The notes beneath the pieces were generated by a model. The model searched no databases and was not told the DNA's origin. It saw only the letters and a program-made list of their open reading frames with translations. DNA of 64,000 nucleotides from Thelephora terrestris. Its lineage: Eukaryota > Basidiomycota > Agaricomycetes > Thelephorales > Thelephoraceae. Of this stretch, positions 22,464 through 32,575 are shown piece after piece (position 1 is the first letter of the stretch; every line of letters starts with the position of its first letter). The position numbers were made by a program, and so were the translations under genes. The stretch is from the NCBI GenBank assembly GCA_015956445.1, contig WIUZ02000002.1, positions 1,860,001 through 1,924,000 of the forward strand, read 5' to 3'.

Positions 22464-23829
22464 CACTGGGGGCAAGGGTTGGTTTACTGAGTCAGTAAAC
22501 TGTGAGTAAATCACAAGTAAATGGAAAAAGAACCTAGCGAAATACTTGCCTGGCAAGCGCAAAGCAAATTCACAATTTACTGAGCCAATTTACCTGCAAT
22601 TTACTGGGTTCAGTATGCGCTCAGTATGTTTACAGTTTACTGGGTCATGTGACCACAGTTTCCCCATTAGGTAAACCTCGGAAAAATTCACAATTTACTG
22701 AATAAATTTACCTGCAGTTTACTGAGCCACTTGCCCAATCAGTATGTTTTCAATTTGCTGAGTGGTTTGATCACGGTTTACTGGACTCAGTAAACTGGAA
22801 AAAAACCAAACTGGTTTACAGACGACGTCCCTGATTGGTCAATTTGAAAAATAACCGAAAATTTACCTGGACGTGTCATTGTCAGTAAACTGCAAGTTCT
22901 CTTTCAGTAAATTGGAAATACACGTCAGGTAAACTGAGAAAACACGTGATGATTTGATTGTGGTTTACTGGACTCAGTAAATCAGAAAAAAACCTAACCG
23001 GTTTACTGACGATGTACCTGATTGGCTAATTTGAAAAAAACTCGAAAATTTACCAGGACGTGTCTTTATCAGTAAACTGCAAGTTTTCTTTCAGTAAATC
23101 GCAAGTACACGGAAAGCAAACCAGAAAACACGTAAATTTTGAGTTTACTTACAGTATACACGTGTTTCCTGGTTTACTTTACGTGTACTTGCGATTTACT
23201 GAAAGAAAACTTGCAGTTTACTGATAAAGACACGTCCTGGTAAATTTTCGAGTTTTTTTCAAATTAGCCAATCAGGTACATCGTCAGTAAACCGGTTAGG
23301 TTTTTTTCTGATTTACTGAGTCCAGTAAACCACAATCAAATCATCACGTGTTTTCTCAGTTTACCTGACGTGTATTTCCAATTTACTGAAAGAAAACTTG
23401 CAGTTTACTGACAATGACACGTCCAGGTAAATTTTCGGTTATTTTTCAAATTGACCAATCAGGGACGTCGTCTGTAAACCAGTTTGGTTTTTTTCCAGTT
23501 TACTGAGTCCAGTAAACCGTGATCAAACCACTCAGCAAATTGAAAACATACTGATTGGGCAAGTGGCTCAGTAAACTGCAGGTAAATTTATTCAGTAAAT
23601 TGTGAATTTTTCCGAGGTTTACCTAATGGGGAAACTGTGGTCACATGACCCAGTAAACTGTAAACATACTGAGCGCATACTGAACCCAGTAAATTGCAGG
23701 TAAATTGGCTCAGTAAATTGTGAATTTGCTTTGCGCTTGCCAGACAAGTATTTCACTAGGTTCTTTTTCCATTTACTTGCAATTTACTCACAGTTTACTG
23801 ACTCAGTAAACCAACCCCTGCCCCCAGTG
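22464..23829. mobile_element. CACTG foldback element 1
   Basis: 1,366 bp with two near-perfect inverted arms of about 680 bp meeting near 23147. Termini are CACTGGGGGCAAGGG and CCCTGCCCCCAGTG, with a 3-bp duplication TGT at 22461-22463 and 23830-23832. The arms are packed with TTTACTG/CAGTAAA words. No coding. CACTG termini with a 3-bp duplication fit the CMC (EnSpm/CACTA) superfamily. It lies between the DUF6532-like gene and the transposase gene, within about 60 and 105 bp of their likely starts. Confidence 0.85.
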
Positions 23830-23934
23830 TGTTTCCACGGACCAGGGACGGAAAGAATCAGGTACAAAAAATATTCTAGAATTATTCACTCCGCCAATGT
23901 TGACTCATTTTTCCATCACCTTTTCCTCCCCAGC

Positions 23935-26900
23935 ATGCATCAGCCAGCAAGACATCTATGCCCCGGGTGTGGGCGATCCTTCCTCCCGGGTGGCTACACA
24001 AACCACCTTAAGCTCACCCATGACCCCCGCTGCCAATCCGTTCGGAATGCTGTTTTTCGACAGGCCTCTCATGCACCCTCTCAATTTTTGGACGATTTAC
24101 CAACCCCCGAACCCTTGGTTTCCCCCTCCCCTGTTATACCTGGACCTCCCCATGGCCCTGAAAACTTTGACTCGGATGTGGAGATGTCAGAAATTGAAAA
24201 TCTGGACCAGGACCACACTATAACAGATCGCAACATTACCCTGCCGCCACCCAGTATTGGAGCTGTCGGTCACGGTGTCGATGATCAAGACATTCTCGAT
24301 GAGACATTTGGTGTACTTCACTGCCACCAGTCATCCACCGCCCCCCTCATCATTGGCTCGGATGCAGACTCAGACACAGACTCCGATTCTGGCTCAGACG
24401 CAGACTCCGATTCCGGCTCAGACACAGACTCCAATTTGTCTGATGCCGGTGGTCGTGGAAGCAACCAATCAAATTCCCAGGAGCCAACAACATCGCCCAG
24501 TGAGTTATTCTAGCCTCAAGCAATCTACAACTTATGCTGATTGGCATTGCCAGCCAACCCAGAGTCTCCGCCCAGTGGTTCAGAGAGGAGATATTTCATT
24601 GTGAAATTTGGCGGGAGAGCAGGGGAAGCAGTTAGGAAAAATGACCAGCACGTGCCATATGTGCAGTATTCCCAAGGTTCTCAGGCAGAGAACATGCCAA
24701 CAGAATGGGCGCCGTTCTTGACGCGCATGGATTGGGAGGTTGCTCGTTGGGCAAAATTACGAGGCCCGAGCTCAACAGCTTTAACAGAGCTTCTAGGGAT
24801 TGACGGGGTATACTAACATTCTATATTGACCACTTCTGCCTTGTTCTAATGTCAACTCATTGTTTAGCTGGCAAACAAACTCGGTCTATCGTTCTCGAAC
24901 ACCGACGAGCTCAATCGGATCATTGATGGGAAGCTCCCGAATGGACTTCCAAAGTTTGTTCGAGAGGAGCTTACGCTTGCCGGCCAGACCTATGAATTTT
25001 ACCATCGTGATATAATTCAATGCGTTCATTCCCTCTATGGAGACCCTGAGCTTGCAAAATTTCTCACGCACGCACCGGAGAAGCTTTTTACTGGCCCGGA
25101 TAAGAAGACAAGAATTTACTCCGAGATGAACACGGGAAAATGGTGGTGGACACGCCAAGTAAGATCTCATGTGTTTGCGGTCAACACGTGCCTAAACTAA
25201 TATGATGTGATATAGATCGAACTTGAGGATGAGTTTGGTGGAGTGACAGTCATCCCACTTCTCATCTCCTCTGACAAAACTCGGGTGGTGATGTTCGGTA
25301 CAAAGTCAGCGTACCCGGTGTACCTTACAATCGGGAACATCCCAAAGGAGCTCCGTCGGAAACCATCACGGCGAACACATATCCTCCTTGGCTACCTACC
25401 GACGACCCCTCTACACCATATTTCAAGCACTACCTCTCGTCGCCGAATGGTTGCAAACCTCTTCCACTATTGTATGTCCCGGATCCTTGCACCGCTGGAA
25501 CGCCTAGTTGAAACTGGGCCGATCGAGATGTCGAGTGGTGATGGGATCATACGCCGAACGTTCCCTATCTTTGCGTGCTTTGTTGGAGATTACCCGGAGC
25601 AAGTTCTTGCTTCTGGGTACAAAACTGGGGACTGTCCTCGCTGTCCTGCTAGGCGGCCGGAGCTGGGAGAGTTGAAAGATGATTATGAATACCGAGACCT
25701 CGCTCAAATTTTGGAAGTGTTGTCAACCTTCGAAGACGATCCCGCTGGCTACGGTGCTGCCTGTTCGAAAGCCGGCATAAAACCCATCGTTCATCCCTTT
25801 TGGCAAAACCTCCCCTACTCCGATATCTACCTCGGAATTACCCCTGACATTCTCCACCAACTCTATCAAGGGGTTATGAAACACCTACTTTCCTGGGTTT
25901 CAACGGCATTCGGAGAGAAAGAACTCGACGCCCGTTGCCGATGCCTCCCCCCCAATCACAACATCCGATTGTTCTCCAAGGGAATCACATCCTTATCACG
26001 GGTAACTGGAAAAGAACATGCCGATATGTGTCGCATTCTTCTCGGGCTTGTCGTGGACTTGAAACTCCCCAATGCTACCTCCCCACTTCCCCTTATTGCC
26101 GCCATCCGCTCGCTTCTTGACTTCCTCTACCTCGCACAATACCCCCTCCATACCTCCGAAACACTTCGACTTTTGCATGAATCACTCGAACGGTTTCATG
26201 CGAACAAATACGTCTTCGTCGATCTTGATATCCGGAATGATTTTAACCTCCCGAAGCTGCACTCTCTCGTTCACTATGTTGATTCCATCAAACTCTTCGG
26301 GACAACTGACAACTATAACACAGAGTACACGGAACGCCTCCACATCGACCTGGCAAAGGACGCTTACCGGGCAACGAATCACAGGGATGAATATGCGCAG
26401 ATGACAGTCTGGTTGGAGCGAAAAGAAAAGATTCTTCAGCACGAAAGCTATCTCAAGTGGCGTCTTAACCCTCGATCAACAATCCTCCTCCGATCGACTG
26501 ACATGGCGTACAATGGGGCCCTTACACTGACGAAGTGGCCATCGGCCTGGGCAGTCAAGTTGGGCAACATCGTCGACCAATACGGTGCAAAGTTTTTTCA
26601 AGAAGCCCTCCGCCGTTACATTGTCCTTGCACGACACTCCGGCCCGCCGCTCACAAGGATCCAAGTTGAACGTCAGATCCTGTATACAAACCTCCCCTTT
26701 ACAACGGTGTCCGTATATTATAAACTCAAGTTTACCACCCCGGGTGACACAACTGTGGCCAAACGCATCACTTTGGATTCAATTCACGCCCGGCCTGAAC
26801 GGCGGACAAAAAAGGGGAAAGTAATACCTGCCCGCTTCGACACTGTCCTCTTGAATGTCGGTTCGGGTGAGGAAACGTGTATACAAGGTACGCTCCACAA

Positions 26901-27268
26901 ATTCTTGATGTCTATACTCCCCTCAACGCACATTTAAAGGATACCGCGTAGGTCAGGTTCGAGTGATTTTCACTCTGCCGGCTGGTGTGGATGGAGTTTC
27001 GGCAAAGCCACTCGCATATATCAAATGGTTCACCAAGTTCACAATACCTGACGCAAATCACCGAATGTTCAGGCTGAACCGAAGCTTAGAAGCTGGCGAG
27101 CGGGTAGCGAGCATCGTCCCCATGTCAATGATTCGGCGAAGTGCCCATCTGTTCCCAAAGTTTGGTCCAGTAGTGCCGGAGGGGTGGACCTCGAATAATG
27201 TACTCGAGAAGTGTTCCACCTTTTATCTCAACCCATTTACAGACAAGCATATGTATTTTATTCTCTAG
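23935..27268 (+). CDS. Plavaka-class transposase 1, intact
   Basis: Five exons, 23935-24499, 24554-24807, 24868-25158, 25216-26887 and 26940-27268, join in phase into 1,036 residues without a stop. A C2H2-type finger CPGC..H..TH lies at residues 9-30, followed by an acidic DSDSD-rich linker. The core then runs with MDWEVARWAKLRGPSSTALTEL, MNTGKWWWTRQ and VIPLLISSDKTRV, and closes with LFPKFGPVVPEGWTS and FYLNPFTDKH. These are standing signatures of fungal Plavaka transposases, related to the KDZ/CMC group. I did not assign catalytic acids. It probably cuts the CATC..GATG ends of element 1. An upstream 5' exon disrupted by the foldback cannot be excluded. Confidence 0.85.
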
Positions 27269-27299
27269 TATACATAAAGCAGAGATTTATGATCCTCAT

Positions 27300-28687
27300 C
27301 ATCATCAGCCGTTGACCATCTCGTGCGATACCGTGGAAATTCCAAGCCCCGCACACAAGCGGCCACTGAGCCTCGTCTTCTAGGGAAACCAGTGTCGTTC
27401 CTCTCCGACATTGCGTCAAAGCGCTCATCCGCTGTTCACGTACCTCTGGGACTGTTCTCCAGACTGGCCTTTGTTGTACAACTGATTGAGGAAGCGTCCA
27501 AATTACGACAGTTCCGACGAACAAGCTCGTATAACCGCCACTCCAGTCACTGGGGGCAAGGGGTCAAATACCTGATGGGTACATGCTGAACACATTGTGA
27601 TCACAGTCAACAAGTGATCGCAATGTGCCCAGTGGGGGAAATTTGAATACATTCAAAATGTGCCTGGCCATGTGAGTCCAATGTGCCCAGTAGGCACATT
27701 TTGATTGTGATCACAATGTACCCATCAATGTGATCTCAATGTGCCCACTGGGGACATTTTGATTGCAATCACAATGTACACATCAATGTGAACTCAATGT
27801 GCCTGCTGTGCACATTTTAATTTCTTTCACAATGTTCCCATCAATGTGTTCTCAATGTACTTAGCTCATTACATAATAGTTTCTTTCACAATGTTGTCCA
27901 CAATGTGTCCAGCATGTGGCTGAGCCACTCATTCAAACTTCTTTCACAAAGTATCCAGTGATGTGTCTAGAATGTGTACAGCCATACACATAGTGATTTC
28001 TTTGAAAGTCCATGGTGAAATCGAACAATATTGTGATTACATTGTGATTACTTCAAAAAGAACCCCCTGGGGACATCATGGACACATCACTGGGTAATCT
28101 TTGGAAGAATTTTGAATGAGTGGCTCAGCCACATGCTGGACACATTGTGGACAACATTGTGAAAGAAACTATAATGTAATGAGCTGAGTACATTGAGAAC
28201 ACATTGATGGGAACATTGTGAAAGAAATTAAAATGTGCACAGCAGGCACATTGAGTTCACATTGATGTGTACATTGTGATTGCAATCAAAATGTCCCCAG
28301 TGGGCACATTGAGATCACATTGATGGGTACATTGTGATCACAATCAAAATGTGCCTACTGGGCACATTGGACTCACATGGCCAGGCACATTTTGAATGTA
28401 TTCAAATTTCCCCCACTGGGCACATTATGATCACTTGTTGACTGTGATCACAATGTGTTCAGCATGTACCCACCAGGTATTTGACCCCTTGCCCCCAGTG
28501 AGTAGGTCAAGGTCTCCACTGTTTGGAAAATAAGCGCAAACCTGACGATGAAGAAGCGGACAGAAGAAAATGTCGGCGCAAGGAGAAGAATGACACACCT
28601 CATCGAACCAAATTCATGGTGGCTCGTGAGGCCCAGGTCCAAATACTGAAGGAAACTGAGTCTATTCGTCGTCGTAGGAAGTTGTGA
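27300..28687 (+). other. Possible third coding segment of element 1, split by a foldback
   Basis: Before the foldback an open stretch (27323-27547) encodes a helical peptide with LFSRLAFVVQLIEEASKL and SSYNRHSS. After it, 28532-28687 is open for 51 residues of highly basic sequence (KRKPDDEEADRRKCRRK, ending SIRRRRKL and stop). The two are in different frames, and no good intron joins them. The basic stretch looks like a nuclear-localisation or DNA-binding tail. No counterpart is visible in element 2. Uncertain. Confidence 0.3.
27548..28500. mobile_element. CACTG foldback element 2
   Basis: 953 bp, inverted arms of about 470 bp, termini CACTGGGGGCAAGGGGTC and mirror, 3-bp duplication AGT at 27545-27547 and 28501-28503. 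The arms are dense in CAATGTG/CACATTG words. No coding. It shares only the outer 15-18 bp with foldback 1, so the two are different subfamilies served by one terminal signature. Confidence 0.85.
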
Positions 28688-28952
28688 GCACCAACATATG
28701 GCACTCACGAAATGAAGGGGAAAGTTTCGTCAACGGTGGAGAGATTCACCCGCCGTCGACAGAACCGCTCGTTCCTCCCTACTTCTTTGCCTGTGCCGAA
28801 CCAATTGCACAGTGGCGGTCACTCAAGCGCTCGCCGAGGACGGTGGTCAGTGATAAACAAGCGCTGACATAGTGATGACTTATGAGGCTTACGCCGTTTA
28901 GGGCTACATAGCATCATTTTATCTTGCTTAGTCGCTTAAGCTTTTCCAGATG

Positions 28953-28989
28953 GTTCCGTTGAGAGGAATGCACAGAGTCCCTGTGGTCG
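28953..28989. repeat. Host sliver between two transposons
   Basis: About 37 bp (GTTCCGTTGAGAGG..CCTGTGGTCG) left between elements 1 and 2. It aligns to 41778-41812 of the empty-site paralogue, with GACCCTGTGGTCGC conserved except for one base. Confidence 0.75.
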
Positions 28990-29030
28990 CATCAGTAAAC
29001 GTGACACGGAGACCTTTTTCACGTTATTCC

Positions 29031-29079
29031 GTGCTTATACGGCATATAAGCACAAATAACCTGGTTATATAAACCAGGT
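29031..29079. other. Two adjacent hairpins near the left end of element 2
   Basis: GTGCTTATA..TATAAGCAC (29031-29053) and ACCTGGTT..AACCAGGT (29059-29079) are perfect stems of 9 and 8 bp with 5-base loops, 40-90 bp inside the transposon end. They could be transposase-binding or transcript 3'-end signals. Confidence 0.45.
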
Positions 29080-29308
29080 CACGATTTTATATAAATTTCA
29101 CTCACCATTTTGTCGCGCGGTTTACGGGCCGAAAATAAGTTTGATTAAAGTCCAAAATAAGACGGAAATAATTTAAAAAATAACTAGTCCAAGAAACCGG
29201 GCCATTGTGATTGTGATTCGAGCAGTCAAGAGGCAGCAGTCAGAAAACTGGTTTGTAAATACATGAAACTAGTGACGAGGGTGTCTAGTTCAACACAAAT
29301 GTCGACAG

Positions 29309-31085
29309 CTAGTTGGAGGGTGAGGATGGGGGATCAGCGGGCAGAAACGGTGCAGATTCATCAACTGAAATCCCGGCGTCGACTTGGGCTTCATGTGTGC
29401 GGGTCCTTTCATACCGGCGGAGCGCGTCGAATACTCCCTTCCAGTTGTCATCAGTGAAATGCTTCTTGATCTTGTTGGTGTAGGTGGTTGTTGATTTGAG
29501 GCAGTTCGTGGTGGAGAAGTCTTTCAAGGTTGATATGTAGTCGCCGCTTTTGTGCGCCCTATACCCGCGCTCAACCTGAAATAAAAATCAGTAAAAAACA
29601 TAATATGAAGCGAGTTTGACTTACTGCTGCCGCAGCGAGTGCAAGTGCACCAATCGGGCGATCAGTGTCATCGGGTGGCTGGCGGATACCATATGACTTG
29701 TAGTATGCTGAGAAAGTGCGGATGACAGGAATTGCTTGAAACAGGCCTCGGCGTTTCTAGGACACAAAATTTAAGCAGGAATCACAAGGAACGATGAGGG
29801 TAAGTCATACCTCATCATAATACTTTTCTCCACTGGGGGAGGGAACCTCGATGGTTCCAGGGCGGAAATACTCCCAGACGATAGGATGTTGCTCTGATTC
29901 GAGAAGAGTGTTGATGTAAGCTGCCCTTTGTGCCTTGGAGTCTAGCAAACATTTGGAGTATTGAGTGGGGAGGAACTCGATGACTGCCGTGAGCCCTTCA
30001 ACGCCGATTTGATTACGAAATTTACCGATGTCACGGCTGGTTGGTGCGACAACTGCATCACCCGGGGATAGGTGACACTGGAGTTGCGGGTAGACTTGAT
30101 TGAATTCGTGCTGGTAGATCGGGAGACTAGGGTTCAACCACGGGGATACATCAGAGCAGACCATCTTGATCATGTGACGGATGAAGACATCGCGAAAGTT
30201 TGTCTGCATGCCGAAGGGCAGGTGCTTCACTCCCGGGCTGCGAATTTTCTCGTTCTTATCCTTATACTTCCCTTTGAATGAGTGAACCTGATGTTGATTG
30301 CCGAGATGAAATGGTGAAGGAGCGACAGTGTTTTGTATGGATGCGACGGGATTGAAGAGATCAAGGTTGTCGACGTCTGGCATGATCAGGGGGGACGGGT
30401 AAGGCTGTCGAGAGGAAGAGGACGCCAACGACGATGGGGTATAGAGCATCTGGGTCATTGAGGATGGTGTGGGAGACATCATCGGTGACAAAGGGGAAGC
30501 CTGTCGACGAGCAGCCGGAATCGTCTTCCGTAAGACCTGAGGCCAGTTGTTGATGAGGCCGGATGGTTTGTTGCAAATCGTTGGGCGGACCTCACTGAAT
30601 GAGTGATATTCCTTGGTGCGCTTCAAGGCCCTGTATAAAGAAAAAGAATCAGAACCAACCACAGTTGTGGTTGTCGGGCGTGACACACCGTGGGTCGAGG
30701 CTGCTCGAGGGGATTCGTTTCCCACCCAAAACTATGTAGTCATCAGATTCCGCGTCGGTCGGGGCCTCAGGCTCGGCTGCAATGAGCATATCAACGTCGT
30801 CATCGGGAGGACTACTGTCCCTCATGAACTTGAGGCGTGATCAGATGTTGGAATTAGTCAAAACGAAAGGTGAAGTGGACGTACAAGGGGTTCCTTTGAA
30901 AGGGCGGCGGTCTCGTCCGGATGTTCGAAGGCGGCCAGACGTGCTTGAAGTTCCCGGATCTGATCGTTCTTGGTGGGTGCTTTGGTCCGCTTCTTGGTTG
31001 GAATACCGGCCTTGATTTTTGCGGCCTCGGTCATGACAGGCGCCGCTGGGCGAGCGTCCTTGTTCCTTGCACGGGTTGACACCAT
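29309..31085 (-). CDS. DUF6532-like protein paired with transposase 2
   Basis: Minus-strand multi-exon gene. Exon 1 (31085 to about 30885) encodes a basic leader MVSTRARNK with KKRTK and a short coiled coil (NDQIRELQARLAAF), then an acidic exon starting FMRDSSPPDDD. The main exon (within 29805-30620) has the helical core: IRHMIKMVC, then EGLTAVIEFLP and EQHPIVWEYF. The following exons have RPIGALALAAAA and the C-terminal helix ending at 29309. The RPIGALALA segment aligns in position and character with PKPMVALAA of the gene in element 1, which makes the two homologous. Role unknown. Internal exon joints between 30.6 and 30.9 kb are approximate. Confidence 0.6.
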
Positions 31086-31732
31086 AGTGAGCAAGAGAGA
31101 CTAGAAGAAAAGAGCGACGAGGTGGTGAGAGAAATGAATGGATAGAAGGGGGAGAAGGTGAGGATGGGAGAGACGACAGAACGTACAGGTTCGCTTTTAT
31201 AGCATGAGAGGAATTCAAATTTGAAGGGAGATGTACGGGTGCAGAATAGTTGGGGCTCTTGAGGCAACTCCGTCCGTTTGTCAGAGAAGGGGAGTGTGAT
31301 AAGAACGAGTGCACAGAATGGCAGTTTCGGAAGGGTCGGAAGGGTCTTGTTGCTTCTCCTGGAATCCGAGTGGTCAGAATCATTGTGGGCGGTCTCGGTG
31401 ATGGTAACGAGGACTTACTGAGAGGCGAGGGTGACGTTTCCCGTTCCAATCGACCACCCGGTTGGCATCGGCACCTCCAAGATTGAAGCGGCTAGCGCTG
31501 CGAAGCTTGGACCCGCGGGCATTGCGGAACTTGATCCAGCGAACGTCTTGAGAATTGAAGGAGCGGGCATCACGAAAATCGATATGGCTGGCGCTGGAGA
31601 AACTGACGCCATCGACGCTGGGGGAGTGAACATAGGGAAGATTGGTGGACTTGATGCTGAAAAAATTGGCATCGTCGACGCCAGCGACATCGATGAGGTG
31701 GGCTGGCACGCCAGGTTGCTGGGACCTATTCA

Positions 31733-32233
31733 CACTGGGGGCAGGGGCACCTGGAATCGGTGATTACATCTTGATTACATGGTGAATTCATGTGCACTTT
31801 TCAATAATTGTAATCGTTGATTCCAGGTTGATTACATTTCAAATGTTACCTTGACATGTAATCCAACTGTTGCCACCAACTCCATTTGAAATTTCCTCAA
31901 GATGTTCCCAAGCAATGTTTCCTGAATGTGCCCAGTGGGTACATTGTGAAAACGTCTCATGTTTTTGAGTGCATTTAGATTACATCTCAGACGATTGAAG
32001 AACATGCTGATTACATTGCAGTATCATTTTTGCCGACAGGTCAAAAGCATCCCAGAAACATTTGATGAGAACATTTCAAATGGAATTGGTGGACATTGGT
32101 TGGATTACATGTCAAGGTCACATTTGAAATGTAATCAACCTGGAATCGGTGATTACAATTATTGGAAAGTGCACATGAACTCACCATGTAATCAAGATGT
32201 AATCACCGATTCCAGGTGCCCCTGCCCCCAGTG
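31733..32233. mobile_element. CACTG foldback element 3
   Basis: 501 bp, inverted arms of about 250 bp, termini CACTGGGGGCAGGGGCACC and mirror, 3-bp duplication TCA at 31730-31732 and 32234-32236. The arms are rich in GATTACA words. No coding. Like foldback 1, it lies between the divergent starts of a DUF6532-like gene and a transposase. Confidence 0.85.
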
Positions 32234-32575
32234 TCACTGCTGAAATGTCTTGTGTGTAGAGCAGCAGCCGCGTTGTTGGCCAGGACGTGGGAAGAAGAGA
32301 GACGAGGGAATCGGAAGTGTCAGCGGTGGGAGGTGAGGAGTGAGAAGGCAGGGCGAGAAGAGTGGGTGGGACTTGACTTCGTAAAATCGCCGTGCCCATC
32401 ACATCACCATGTGTTGGGAAGCAGGCTTGTGACCTGTCACAAGTTCCTTAAGTTCCTGTCCCTCGCGCCCTCGGTTCCTCACGCCAGCAACGCTCCGCTG
32501 CCACTTCGACACTCTTGTCTCATTCCTCCTTCGACTCCCCTTCGTTACCGCAAGCCACCCAGTGATTCGCCCTTC

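Larger units (their letters stand above)
16447..28952. mobile_element. Plavaka-class DNA transposon, element 1
   Basis: 12.5 kb, bounded by terminal inverted repeats of about 30 bp: CATCTGGAAAA.CTTA.GC.. at the left and its mirror ending CCAGATG at the right. A 2-bp duplication GT (16445-16446 and 28953-28954) flanks it. The homologous locus at 41770 reads ACCGTTCC without the insert, confirming the borders. Contents in order: a DUF6532-like gene (-), a CACTG foldback, a Plavaka transposase (+) and a possible third coding segment split by another CACTG foldback. The DUF6532-like gene itself carries a 3.4-kb foldback. Without the three nested insertions the element would be about 6.8 kb, close to element 2. 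The transposase reads as intact, so the element may be autonomous. Confidence 0.85.

Noticed and set aside
22464-28500. Foldbacks 1 and 2 as the terminal inverted repeats of the Plavaka element
   Set aside because: Each foldback has its own matching 3-bp duplication (TGT, AGT), the two differ internally, and the empty-site paralogue places the real ends at 16447 and 28952.
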